Source: Coprobacillus sp. | Lineage (GTDB): Bacteria; Bacillota_I; Bacilli_A; RFN20; CAG-826 | Assembly (NCBI GenBank): GCA_021203805.1 | Contig: JAJQAM010000009.1 | Span: 23,390 to 87,389, forward strand | Direction of reading: 5' to 3' | DNA length: 64,000 bases | Shown: positions 18,040 through 26,760 of the stretch, in pieces | How positions within the stretch are numbered: the stretch's first letter is position 1 | Layout: every line of letters begins with the position of its first letter | The notes under the pieces: generated by a model | Databases searched by the model: none | Seen by the model: only the letters and a program-made list of their open reading frames with translations | Told to the model about the DNA's origin: nothing | Program-made: the position numbers and the translations under genes

Positions 18040-19135
18040 GCATATCGCGGAGTATAACGAAAAAGAAGGCTTTATCCCTACCGATGAGTCCACTTTAAAA
18101 GTACCCGCTGAAGGCGAGGATATCTTTGAGGCTAATAAAGTTGATGATGAGCCCATCATCAAAATGAGAAATGTTAAGATCTCCTTTAAGATGGGCACTA
18201 CAGAAAGAATTGTCGTGGAGCATCTTAATCTCAATATTAATAGAGGAGAGATTCTTGGCCTTGTGGGTGAGTCGGGCTCTGGTAAGACCACAATTGGTAG
18301 AGCCATTAATAGAATTAATGAAGTTAGCGGCGGTGAAATTACCTATAATAATGTTCCTATCAGTGGGGGCATTCCTAAATCAAGAGAAAAACTTCTTAAG
18401 ACTAAAGTCCAAATGGTCTTCCAAGATCCAGGAGACTCCTTAAATGAGAGAGCGAATATTGACTATATCGTCTCTGAAGGACTTAGAGCTAATCACCTCT
18501 ACACTGATGAAGAAGATAGACTCCGTAAAGTGGAAGATATCATGAATAAAGTGGGACTACGTAGTGAGTTCCTCACAAGATATCCTCATGAGTTTAGCGG
18601 CGGACAGCGTCAAAGAATTGGTATTGCTCGATGCATGGTCATGAACCCAGAGTTTGTTATTGCTGATGAGCCGATATCCGCGCTTGACGTTTCAATTCGT
18701 GCTCAGATCCTTAACTTAATTAAAACCTTCCAGCAAGAAAATAATATGACTGTCTTGTTTATTGCCCATGACCTTTCAGTGGTCCGTTATATATCTGATA
18801 GAATCGCGGTTATTTACGCCGGTAAGATTGTGGAGCTAACAAAGGCGGACCGTCTCTTTGAAGCTCCGCTTCATCCTTATACTAAGTCTCTTCTCACTGC
18901 GGTGCCTATTCCTGATCCACAGGTGGAAAAGAAGAAACAAATTGTTACATATAACCCGCTTGAATCTCACTCTTATTCAAGAGAGGATGTTCCTTATCTT
19001 CGTGAGATTGAGCCAGGTCACTTTGTAAGATGTGATGAAAAAGAATTTGTCCTTTATAAGAAAGAGCTAGATAGATTAAATAGAGAAAACGCTTTAAAAG
19101 CAGCGCAAAAACAAAAAGAAGGAGGTAACGTGTAA
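18017..19135 (+). CDS. oppF: oligopeptide ABC transporter ATPase OppF
   Basis: A 372-residue ATPase partner of OppD. It has Walker A GESGSGKTT near residue 88, signature FSGGQRQRIG near 195, Walker B FVIADEPISALD, and the C-terminal region LHPYTKSLLTAVPIPDP. AGAAGGAGATAACT inside the end of oppD supplies the ribosome site. Its stop overlaps the start of the following LRR gene by one base, so that gene belongs to the same operon. Confidence 0.95.
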   Translation: MPNRRLNKHIAEYNEKEGFIPTDESTLKVPAEGEDIFEANKVDDEPIIKMRNVKISFKMGTTERIVVEHLNLNINRGEILGLVGESGSGKTTIGRAINRINEVSGGEITYNNVPISGGIPKSREKLLKTKVQMVFQDPGDSLNERANIDYIVSEGLRANHLYTDEEDRLRKVEDIMNKVGLRSEFLTRYPHEFSGGQRQRIGIARCMVMNPEFVIADEPISALDVSIRAQILNLIKTFQQENNMTVLFIAHDLSVVRYISDRIAVIYAGKIVELTKADRLFEAPLHPYTKSLLTAVPIPDPQVEKKKQIVTYNPLESHSYSREDVPYLREIEPGHFVRCDEKEFVLYKKELDRLNRENALKAAQKQKEGGNV

Positions 19136-21345
19136 TGCCAAGAAACGTACAAGATTTATGTACTGATCACTTTGTTGAAGACGACATTGTCGCCGAGCAA
19201 GACACTACGAAAATGTCTCCTAGAAAGAAAAAATACATCATAGGACTATCCTGTGTTGGTGCTTTCCTTGTTGTTTTAGGTGTTCTCTATTACTTCTTAG
19301 CGTCTGACTGGCTTCTTGACTATTCCACGATTAGCTATTTCACTTTCTCCTATAACCTTGGAGAGGATACCGCAACCCTTGTAAGACTTAATGTTAATGA
19401 AGATTATCCTGAAAAGCTTTGGGTTCCCCGAAAAGTTAAGGGCATGAGAGTAACCGCTATTGCGGACGAAGCTTTTGCAGGCGCTGATGAACTTAAAGAA
19501 GTGAAAATGAGCGATAACATTGAGACTATTGGAACAAGAGCTTTCTATAACTGTCCAAACCTTGAAAGTATTACCTTCTCTAATAATCTTACTTCAGTTG
19601 GTGCTTATGCCTTTGACGGCACTAAATTCCTAGAGGATTTACCTAATGAAGGTATCTCTCAGGTTAATAATATTCTTATTAAAGTGGGACTTGATTACTT
19701 TGAAGATAATTCCATTTTAGTTAATGATGAGAACTCTTCTATTCCTGATGAATTTAAAGACTGCAAGACCTACTATTTTAGAGATATTCACGCTGAGGGA
19801 ATGGAAGTTCCTGAAATATGGATGAACGGCGTCTTTAATAGTAATGAAAAGCTCCTATATGTTGAAATGCCAGACTATCTTGATAGCGTTCCAGCATACG
19901 GCTTTGCGGACTGCACTAATCTAAAAGAAATTGATTTCCCTTCCAATATTGAAGTGATTGAAGAGTATGCCTTTAGCGGCTGTACGAGCCTAGAAAACGC
20001 TGATATCCCCACTCATGTGAATGAGATTGGGGCTTACGCTTTTAAAGATACACCCACTAAAATACCTACAGATTTATCCTTCCTTAGCTCGATTGGTGAG
20101 GGCGCATTCCAAAACTGCAGCGGTGTGACTAGTATTCTTTATCCCGCAGCAGAAGACGGAATCGGAAGAATTGAAAACTATGTTTTTGACGGCTGCACTA
20201 ATCTCACTAATTTTGAATTTGTTGATGAAGATGTTATTGGCTATATTGGCACAGCGGCCTTTAGAGGAACTGCTATTACCGATTTTACTGTTCCTAAAGG
20301 CGTCATTCAAATAAGAGACTATGTTTTCTCTGATTGTCCTAATCTCACGGAGATTAGTCTCTATAATAACACCACTGGAACATCTCATATTACCGATTAT
20401 CACACTGTTACTTATGTTGATGAAGAATATGATACTGAGTATGAAGAAATTGAGCCTGTCTACACTGATGATGGAGTGGTCTCTATATGCGCCTACTCGT
20501 TCTATGATTCTCCTAACTTCTCCACGATACACCTCTATGATAAAGATGGAGTGGTCACTGGAGATGACGGCGAGCTTCATTTCCCTGTTACTCTTACCTC
20601 CCTTAATAACGCGAATGGTTCAGTAAGAGGGCATGCCTTTGAAAATACCGCGGTTAAATCCGCGACTATTCCGTACGGAGTAGGAACGCTTGGACAGTAT
20701 AACTTTGCAAATGCGACGTCCTTAGAGTCAGTTACATTTGAGACAAGCGCAAGCGGCGCTGACTACACTAATACTATTGGTGAAGGATGTTTCTCTGGAG
20801 ACACAAGTCTAACCACTATTGACCATGTTCCTACCACTCTTGACACCCTTGGAGCGAGTAGTTTTGACGGCTGCTCTAGCCTTACCTCGTTTGACCTAAG
20901 TAATACGAAAGTTAACATTATCTACGCAAATACATTTAGAGGATGCTCTAGCCTTACTGAGGCTGGTATATCAGGTTCCACCACGCTTATTTATGGCGGT
21001 GCTTATGATGGAGTAGTGTCCCTAGAAAGCATTATTATTCCTTCGACAGTTAATAGAATTTATAGCGGTGCTTTTGCTAATGAAACTGATGAAAATCACA
21101 CCGATAAGCTTAAGATCTACGAAGAAAGAACTGAGTCCAGTCTGAACGGACAGATTAATTCTTCGTCTATTGACACTGATTTCTTTGATGATACATGTGA
21201 GCTATATGTCTATGCAGAATATGATGAAGACGGCACTCTCATTGAATATGAAGATCATCTCACTGATATCAGTGGGTACTGGGAATATGATGAAGAAACT
21301 GGCAATCCTAAGATTGTTTCGCCTACTGTAGAACCAGGGGAATAA
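19135..21345 (+). CDS. membrane-anchored BspA-type leucine-rich-repeat protein
   Basis: A 736-residue protein. A cytoplasmic N terminus of about 30 residues and one membrane helix (about 34-54) lead to a long external domain of LRR_5 (Treponema/BspA-like) repeats. The repeats run as IGTRAFYNCPNLESITF, VIEEYAFSGCTSLENADIP and similar, roughly a dozen from about residue 100 to 640. The C-terminal tail is acidic. There is no LPXTG or secretion motif, so anchoring is by the N-terminal helix. BspA-type repeats often bind host or surface ligands. It starts on the oppF stop, which ties it to peptide uptake. Confidence 0.88.
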   Translation: MPRNVQDLCTDHFVEDDIVAEQDTTKMSPRKKKYIIGLSCVGAFLVVLGVLYYFLASDWLLDYSTISYFTFSYNLGEDTATLVRLNVNEDYPEKLWVPRKVKGMRVTAIADEAFAGADELKEVKMSDNIETIGTRAFYNCPNLESITFSNNLTSVGAYAFDGTKFLEDLPNEGISQVNNILIKVGLDYFEDNSILVNDENSSIPDEFKDCKTYYFRDIHAEGMEVPEIWMNGVFNSNEKLLYVEMPDYLDSVPAYGFADCTNLKEIDFPSNIEVIEEYAFSGCTSLENADIPTHVNEIGAYAFKDTPTKIPTDLSFLSSIGEGAFQNCSGVTSILYPAAEDGIGRIENYVFDGCTNLTNFEFVDEDVIGYIGTAAFRGTAITDFTVPKGVIQIRDYVFSDCPNLTEISLYNNTTGTSHITDYHTVTYVDEEYDTEYEEIEPVYTDDGVVSICAYSFYDSPNFSTIHLYDKDGVVTGDDGELHFPVTLTSLNNANGSVRGHAFENTAVKSATIPYGVGTLGQYNFANATSLESVTFETSASGADYTNTIGEGCFSGDTSLTTIDHVPTTLDTLGASSFDGCSSLTSFDLSNTKVNIIYANTFRGCSSLTEAGISGSTTLIYGGAYDGVVSLESIIIPSTVNRIYSGAFANETDENHTDKLKIYEERTESSLNGQINSSSIDTDFFDDTCELYVYAEYDEDGTLIEYEDHLTDISGYWEYDEETGNPKIVSPTVEPGE

Positions 21346-21347
21346 AT

Positions 21348-22514
21348 TTAATTACTAGTTTTATTATTTAATACATCTTTAAGAAAACCTACAAGGCCTT
21401 CGCTATTCGGCTTTAAAGCAAATAAATTATGCGCTTTCTCCTTTCCAACCGAGGCGAAGGTTTTTATATCCGCCTTAGTTAAAGAGAGGGCTTTATCAAG
21501 CTGCGCTGCTATTTCTTTGACTTCATTACTCTTAAGCCAGATAACTTCGTTTTTAAAGTATTTCTGAAGTTTATTATTTTTCGTGGATATCGTAAGATTA
21601 CCCGCATTTATATAGTCGAGAACTTTAAAGGGAACGGAGTAGCGTTCATAGTCCTCAGTAAATGGTCTAACGTTAATATTTATTAAAGCGTTATAGATGT
21701 AATTTTCGGTTTCTCTTTGAGTGAGACAGCCAAGGTATTTAATCCCCTCGACGTCACTGATCTTATCTAAAAACTCTTTGTTTTCTCCATATCCTGAGAT
21801 ATAGAGTTTGGCTTTCTTTTTATCAAGGCTCTTATACGCATCAATAAGATTATCCACTCCATGTTTAGGATCAAGAGTGCCATTATAATAGATGTATTTC
21901 TCATCTATTTTCGTAATCACGGGGTCCTTATCTTCCACTAAACCGGGAAGGATATATGAAGGTTTACCATTTTTATTAAAGAGGGAATTAAGATCTTCTG
22001 TGCAGCAGATATAACCATCAAAATCACTGCATTCCTCAAGTAGATTTACTGTAAATGACTTAGTAGTGTTATTTATTCCACTAGGAGTAGTTCTTGCTAT
22101 TCCCACTATTTTAAGATGACTTTTTTTAGCGGCTCTTTTTGCGTTTCTAACTACGCTAGGATTAATTGTATCGGTAACAATTATACTCTCTTTATCCTTT
22201 TTAATTTTCCTTACAACTTTATATGATTCATATCGGTAGCATAAAGATCTTTTAAGAGTATTTCTCATGACCGGTAAGTAGCAGTAGTGGACATTTCTAA
22301 TTATCTTATAATCGCCCTTTAATCGCTTCTCAGAGACATGCTGACGAGAGAAAGGTCTAAATGACACGACAGTCACTTTGTTCTTAGTAGCGAGGCATCT
22401 AATGAGCTTATCATGAAAAACTTGGCCTTTAGAGTTTATTCCAATATTCCATTCTTTTAGATAAGCATCATAGTCATCTTTATCAATTGCCGTGGTGAAG
22501 TAAATAATGTGCAT
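21348..22514 (-). CDS. glycosyltransferase, GT4-like (GT-B fold)
   Basis: A 388-residue protein. The C-terminal nucleotide-sugar domain shows YYNGTLDPKHGVDNLIDAY and the later acceptor/donor motif PFKVLDYINAGN, the form taken by the E-x7-E region in GT4 enzymes. The N-terminal half has a Rossmann-like acceptor domain with a Lys/Arg-rich surface. No signal or membrane helix. It probably transfers a sugar to a lipid or wall glycan; the substrate cannot be told. It has no partner genes. TATTAT lies 6 nt before the ATG with no Shine-Dalgarno. Confidence 0.82.
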   Translation of the reverse strand: MHIIYFTTAIDKDDYDAYLKEWNIGINSKGQVFHDKLIRCLATKNKVTVVSFRPFSRQHVSEKRLKGDYKIIRNVHYCYLPVMRNTLKRSLCYRYESYKVVRKIKKDKESIIVTDTINPSVVRNAKRAAKKSHLKIVGIARTTPSGINNTTKSFTVNLLEECSDFDGYICCTEDLNSLFNKNGKPSYILPGLVEDKDPVITKIDEKYIYYNGTLDPKHGVDNLIDAYKSLDKKKAKLYISGYGENKEFLDKISDVEGIKYLGCLTQRETENYIYNALININVRPFTEDYERYSVPFKVLDYINAGNLTISTKNNKLQKYFKNEVIWLKSNEVKEIAAQLDKALSLTKADIKTFASVGKEKAHNLFALKPNSEGLVGFLKDVLNNKTSN

Positions 22515-22592
22515 ATAGATATAATACTCGAATTTATCATTAATTTCTAATTCTCTAATAAATATTTATTAGAAAAATGATAAAATATGATT

Positions 22593-23285
22593 ATGAATTA
22601 TGAGAGGATTAACTCCTGGAACGACTTTTTCTCTTCCATTAAAGAAGAGGATTTTTCTAAATCACTTCATCTATTCTTAGATGAAGAATATAAGAAAAAT
22701 AAGTGTATGCCCCCTAGAAAGGATATCTTTAAGGCCTTTCAGCTCACCCCACTTGATAAGGTAAAAGTGGTTATTATTGGTCAAGACCCCTATATTGGGG
22801 ATAACCAGGCAATGGGCCTAGCTTTTTCTGTGCCTAATGGAGAGGAGCTTCCTCCTTCCCTTATTAATATCTATAAAGAGATAGAAAAAGAGTTTTCTCT
22901 TCCTATGGACTATACAAGCGGGAACCTTGAGTATCTCGCTAGGCAGGGTGTTCTCCTTTTAAACACCATCCTATCAGTAAGAAAAGGGGAGAGCATGTCT
23001 CATAACACGAGTGAGTATCAAGAGTTCACTAAAAGAGTCATGGAGCTTTTAGACAGTAGAGACACTCCAATGGTATTTATGCTGTGGGGCGGGTACGCTA
23101 AAAAGTTTGCCGCCTATGTCACTAATCCTAAGCATAAGGTTTTAACCGCTCATCACCCCTCACCATTAAGCGCTAATAAAGGGGGATGGTTTGGTTGCAA
23201 TAACTTTATTCAGTGTAATTCATTTCTAGTGGATAATCATCTCACTCCAATAAGTTGGAGTAATATTTCTTTCACAAAAAAGTAA
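22593..23285 (+). CDS. ung: uracil-DNA glycosylase, family 1
   Basis: About 230 residues. The water-activating motif GQDPY is near residue 62 and the uracil-pocket/DNA-insertion motif HHPSPLS near 190; both are complete. The residue after GQDPY is Ile where His is common. It excises uracil from DNA to start base-excision repair. ATG 22587 is also in frame, but TAAAAT at 22581-22586 ends 6 nt before ATG 22593, so a leaderless start at 22593 is preferred. It is divergent from the glycosyltransferase gene. Confidence 0.93.
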   Translation: MNYERINSWNDFFSSIKEEDFSKSLHLFLDEEYKKNKCMPPRKDIFKAFQLTPLDKVKVVIIGQDPYIGDNQAMGLAFSVPNGEELPPSLINIYKEIEKEFSLPMDYTSGNLEYLARQGVLLLNTILSVRKGESMSHNTSEYQEFTKRVMELLDSRDTPMVFMLWGGYAKKFAAYVTNPKHKVLTAHHPSPLSANKGGWFGCNNFIQCNSFLVDNHLTPISWSNISFTKK

Positions 23286-23298
23286 ATGCTTTTATAAT
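23271..23298 (+). promoter_or_regulatory. Promoter of the TPP riboswitch and thiT
   Basis: TTCACA (23271-23276), a 16-nt spacer and TATAAT (23293-23298). The -35 box lies inside the last codons of ung. Confidence 0.75.
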
Positions 23299-23303
23299 AA
23301 TCT

Positions 23304-23417
23304 TTGGGAGCTAGGTGAACCTGGCTGAGAGGATCCTTCTTAGGGTCGACCGTACCTGATCTAGGTAATGCTAGCGGAGGGAAACGTTTCATTTTACCCT
23401 CCTCCGCTTATGGAGGA
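23304..23417 (+). promoter_or_regulatory. TPP (THI-box) riboswitch with expression platform
   Basis: Aptamer 23304-23388 has the hallmark elements: GGGAGC at the 5' side, CTGAGA, and ACCTGATCTAGGTAATGC-TAGCGGAGGGAA at the 3' side. In the platform, TCCTCC (23400-23405) can pair with GGAGGA (23412-23417), covering the ribosome site and followed by TTTTT. Alternatively AGCGGAGG (23373-23380) of the aptamer can pair with CCTCCGCT (23401-23408) and free it. This predicts repression by TPP. Confidence 0.93.
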
Positions 23418-23424
23418 TTTTTAA

Positions 23425-24411
23425 ATGGAAAAAACAAAAAAGGCAATTATTAGTTTAGGATTAATTGTCCTTTTTATGGGTTTATTTTTTGGGCCTTTTA
23501 TTTCGATAAATAATGTTCAATATAGAGCAATTGAAGTCGTTTTTGCGGATTTTTCAAATGTTTTTACTTACATTTTGCTCCTTGTTTTTGTTTTATTATT
23601 GACCGCAATAATCCTTCAGTTTTTCGATAAAAATAAGTACGTCTGTTATACGCTTTTTATCATCTTTTTAGCCCTTGCGGTTCTCCTCTTTTTTACGCCT
23701 TATTTTTCTAGCCAGGTCTTAGGGGTTAGTAATAAAGATGTGTCTATGGGAGCCTACTCATTTGTGGTGGCTCTTATCTGTATTGTCCTTACTTGCTACT
23801 ACTCCCAGTTCATTTTTATTAATAACCAATTTACTATTTCTGATATCGTTGAAATCGCTATGCTAGTGGCCCTCTCTATTATTCTTGATCTTCCTGTCTT
23901 TAAGATTAAGATAAGCGCTAACGGGGGGTCTATATCTCTAGCGATGCTTCCTATATTTATTATTGCCCTTCGTAAAGGATTTATTAGAGGCTTTATCTCT
24001 GGAGGGATTATATACGGTCTTCTTGACTGCATGATTGATGGATACGGGATAGTGACCTATCCCCTTGATTACCTATTAGGCTTTGGGCTTCTTGCTATTA
24101 TTGGTCTATTTAGAAAGTGGATCTTTAATAAAGACAAGAAGGTCACCGCTTTAGGAATTATATTCCTAATAGTGGGAATACTAGTAGGCTGCGCCTGTAG
24201 GACTATGGCCTCTACTTTATCAGGAATATTCCTCTATGGTCTTAATTTCATCGATTCTCTTATTTATCAGCTTATCTATATTGGTCCAAGCGCTGGTATA
24301 GTCCTTGTTGCAATGCTTGTTTTATATAAACCCCTTCTGAATATAAACGCTCGCTACCCAAGCGGCGGGTCAAGTAGGACTAAATCTATTACCCCTAGCG
24401 ATAACTCTTAA
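23425..24411 (+). CDS. thiT: thiamine ECF transporter S component (ThiT-like) with extra N-terminal membrane domain
   Basis: A 328-residue membrane protein. Residues about 130-325 form a ThiT/YuaJ-like six-helix domain with the characteristic NGGSISLAMLPIFIIALRKG segment and the YGLLDCMIDGYG / YPLDYLLGF regions. The first 125 residues add four predicted helices not found in ordinary ThiT (about 190 residues in all). The TPP riboswitch directly upstream supports thiamine as substrate. The ECF ATPase/EcfT module it would need is not in the window. Confidence 0.87.
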   Translation: MEKTKKAIISLGLIVLFMGLFFGPFISINNVQYRAIEVVFADFSNVFTYILLLVFVLLLTAIILQFFDKNKYVCYTLFIIFLALAVLLFFTPYFSSQVLGVSNKDVSMGAYSFVVALICIVLTCYYSQFIFINNQFTISDIVEIAMLVALSIILDLPVFKIKISANGGSISLAMLPIFIIALRKGFIRGFISGGIIYGLLDCMIDGYGIVTYPLDYLLGFGLLAIIGLFRKWIFNKDKKVTALGIIFLIVGILVGCACRTMASTLSGIFLYGLNFIDSLIYQLIYIGPSAGIVLVAMLVLYKPLLNINARYPSGGSSRTKSITPSDNS

Positions 24412-24436
24412 ATATAGGTTTTCGCCTATATTTATT
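24410..24436 (+). terminator. Hairpin terminator after thiT
   Basis: AAATATAGG (24410-24418) pairs with CCTATATTT (24425-24433) around TTTTCG. The 3' arm is T-rich, and only a short T tract follows. Confidence 0.6.
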
Positions 24437-24467
24437 CATATTAGCGAATAAATATGGTATATTTATT
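24435..24467 (+). promoter_or_regulatory. Promoter with overlapping inverted repeat
   Basis: TTCATA (24435-24440), a 17-nt spacer and TATATT (24458-24463). AATAAATAT (24447-24455) and ATATTTATT (24459-24467) form a perfect 9-bp inverted repeat over the spacer and -10 box, inside a direct repeat of TTAGCGA. This looks like an operator. Confidence 0.5.
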
Positions 24468-24482
24468 AGCGAGGTTTTTACT

Positions 24483-25772
24483 ATGGAAGACAAAGAATTA
24501 AAAGAAACTAAAGAAGAAAAGGTAGTAGAGGAAGCCGCTCCCGCTGAAGAAGTAGTGGAAGCTAGTGAGACTATAGCCGCTGAAGAAGTAGTGGAAGTGC
24601 CTACTGAAGAGACTCCTGTTACGGAAGTTCCTACAGAAGAAGTGCCTGCGTGTGAAGAAGTAGCGGCCCAAGAACCCACTGAACCTACTCCCGCTACTGA
24701 AGAGCAGACACCCGCTGAAGATATCGCGGTCCTACCTTTATCTCCAGAAGAGGTTCTCCCCGAGCATATTGATTTAAGTGATAAGAAGGCCCTTAAGGGA
24801 GAGCAAGTTGATTATGAAAGTGAACTATCTAAAATTAAGGATGTTCAGTACGAGGGAGTTAATCAAGACCTAGCTAAAGTTGAAGAAGGTAGACAGGCCT
24901 TCATGAAAGTCTATAAACTCCAAAATCGTATCTCCTATATTGTCCTTGCAGTTGTTCTTATTTTTGCAATTGTTGGATTTATTCTCGTCTTAGCGGATCC
25001 AACCGAAGAAGGAGTGGGCTGGATGGCTATTCTTGGTTATGTCCTTATCGGTCTAGCGGTTGTTGCTATGATTGTGCAGTACATTTTAGGGCGAAGGGGG
25101 ACACCGAAAAAGAGTGCAGAATATGCTTCTTTAGCGATTGATACCTTTAATGCTTATAACTATTCATCTAGCGATTATTCAAAGGTTACTTATGATGAGC
25201 TTGAGAAAGTTGACGCTAGCGAAATCCTTGCAGATGGCGTCTATTATGATGTTGTGGATACTAAATCACAGGCGGTTGTTAGAGGGTGCTATGGAGGCGC
25301 TTTATTTAAATGCGCGAATGTCTCAGTCCTTGTTAAAAGTGATAGCAAGAGACAAAATGACACCGCTTTCTTAGGCCGATATATTACCTATCCAAACACA
25401 CTTAAAATAGAAAATAGAATCATTATTAATCTCAAAGGCGCTAAGGCTATTGATTTACCCACTAATACCTTTGACCTTGTCAAAGCTAGAGACGATGAAA
25501 TAATGACTATTTACGCGAAAGAAGGAGTGGCGATTAAAGACGCTATTCCAAATAAATTCCTAACGGCAATTCAGGAGATTGGAGTGACCGATTCCCTTCT
25601 AAATATCAACATTGTTTTATGGAGCGGTCATACTGCTGTCTATCTTACTTATGTTGATGAATATGTCTCTGTGCCTGTTGATCATCCCCTTGTGGAAGAG
25701 CAGTATATTAAGGGCAGAGATGACATATTAAAAACTCTTAAAGCATTAAAAACAATTAATAAAACCAAATAA
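24483..25772 (+). CDS. membrane protein with acidic Glu/Pro-rich N terminus, function unknown
   Basis: A 429-residue protein. Residues 1-110 are Glu/Val/Pro/Thr-rich and low complexity, predicted disordered. Two membrane helices follow (about 155-175 and 185-207), then a soluble 215-residue domain. That domain's FLGRYITYPNTLKIENR and ILNINI-type strands recall DUF3137-family proteins, a weak resemblance only. GCGAGG is the ribosome site. It heads the operon that continues with the Ntdp and t6A genes; the gap to the next gene is 17 nt. Confidence 0.72.
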   Translation: MEDKELKETKEEKVVEEAAPAEEVVEASETIAAEEVVEVPTEETPVTEVPTEEVPACEEVAAQEPTEPTPATEEQTPAEDIAVLPLSPEEVLPEHIDLSDKKALKGEQVDYESELSKIKDVQYEGVNQDLAKVEEGRQAFMKVYKLQNRISYIVLAVVLIFAIVGFILVLADPTEEGVGWMAILGYVLIGLAVVAMIVQYILGRRGTPKKSAEYASLAIDTFNAYNYSSSDYSKVTYDELEKVDASEILADGVYYDVVDTKSQAVVRGCYGGALFKCANVSVLVKSDSKRQNDTAFLGRYITYPNTLKIENRIIINLKGAKAIDLPTNTFDLVKARDDEIMTIYAKEGVAIKDAIPNKFLTAIQEIGVTDSLLNINIVLWSGHTAVYLTYVDEYVSVPVDHPLVEEQYIKGRDDILKTLKALKTINKTK

Positions 25773-25789
25773 TTGAGCGGGGTTTTATC

Positions 25790-26317
25790 GTGGCAATTGA
25801 ATCCCAGTCAGTCAAAATTATTTGCTATAAACACGATGGTTCTCTTCACCGAACATGGGAGAAAGGTTTTGTCTTGGAAGATAATGATGAATTTATTATT
25901 ACCGCGGCCAAACGTAACCATGTTAGTGAGCCAGGAGGTAGGGAGTGGTACACTAATGAACCAACGATTACTATCTTCTCTAAAAAGGATTGGTATAATG
26001 TCCTCTGCATGTTTAAAAAAAGCGGAATCTCTTATTACTGTAATATCTCCTCTCCCTCTATTATTGAAGATAACGCAATCAAATATATCGATTATGATTT
26101 AGATATTAAAAAATTCACTGATGGAAAGATAAAAATCCTAGATCAGACTGAGTATCGTAATAATAAAAAACTATACGAATACTCAGATGACTTAGATAAA
26201 GTCTTACACTATGCCATGGAAAAGATGAAAAAACTTATGGAGGATGAAATGTTCCCGTTTGACGATGAAATTAGTCGTCGTTACTATGAGGTATTTCAGT
26301 CTTATTTAAACTTATGA
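25790..26317 (+). CDS. DUF402 nucleoside tri-/diphosphate phosphatase (Ntdp/YgaC family)
   Basis: A 175-residue protein of normal Ntdp length. Family landmarks are HDGSLHRTWEKGFVL near the start, YYCNISSPSIIEDNAIKYID in the middle with the acidic DYDLDIK metal-site segment, and YYEVF near the end. Family members hydrolyse nucleoside tri- and diphosphates and belong to the FomD/DUF402 barrel superfamily. The start is GTG, with only a weak GCGGGG upstream. Its last codons overlap the tsaE start by four bases, which couples it to t6A synthesis. Confidence 0.88.
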   Translation: MAIESQSVKIICYKHDGSLHRTWEKGFVLEDNDEFIITAAKRNHVSEPGGREWYTNEPTITIFSKKDWYNVLCMFKKSGISYYCNISSPSIIEDNAIKYIDYDLDIKKFTDGKIKILDQTEYRNNKKLYEYSDDLDKVLHYAMEKMKKLMEDEMFPFDDEISRRYYEVFQSYLNL

Positions 26318-26760
26318 GAAAAGATATTGTTACAAGTAGCGAAGAAGAAACTAAAGAAATTGGGCGCCAATTTGCAGCGGTTTGTAAAACCGGATCCGTT
26401 TTATGCCTATACGGCGATTTAGGAAGCGGGAAGACAACTTTTGTAAAAGGTTTTGCCGAAGGCCTAGGTATTACAAAAGAGGTTACCTCGCCAACATTTA
26501 ATATAATGTGCCTATATGAATGTGAGAAAGGAGTCCTAGTCCATATCGATGCCTATAGGCTATATGAGCAGCAAATTGAACTTGGTCTAGATGAGTTTAT
26601 TGGAGAGGACGGAACTTACTCTCTTATTGAGTGGCCTAAGTATATTGATGAATTCATCCCTATTACCGCTTTAGAGATTGAATTTGTTAATTTAGGGAAT
26701 GATATTAGAGAGCTTAAGCTTAAAGGGCCTGAAAGAGTCCTAGATAAGATAAATTTATGA
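26314..26760 (+). CDS. tsaE: tRNA t6A synthesis ATPase TsaE
   Basis: A 148-residue P-loop ATPase. Walker A GDLGSGKTTF is at about residue 34-43, with switch-like TSPTFNIM and VHIDAYRLYE (Walker B) motifs of the TsaE family. It drives turnover of the TsaB-TsaD complex that adds threonylcarbamoyl to A37 of ANN-decoding tRNAs. It overlaps both neighbours by four bases (ATGA junctions). Confidence 0.95.
   Translation: MRKDIVTSSEEETKEIGRQFAAVCKTGSVLCLYGDLGSGKTTFVKGFAEGLGITKEVTSPTFNIMCLYECEKGVLVHIDAYRLYEQQIELGLDEFIGEDGTYSLIEWPKYIDEFIPITALEIEFVNLGNDIRELKLKGPERVLDKINL

Noticed and set aside
20074..20580. 168-codon antisense frame inside the LRR gene
   Set aside because: It mirrors the repeat structure of the LRR coding strand, has no ribosome site and matches no protein family I recognise.
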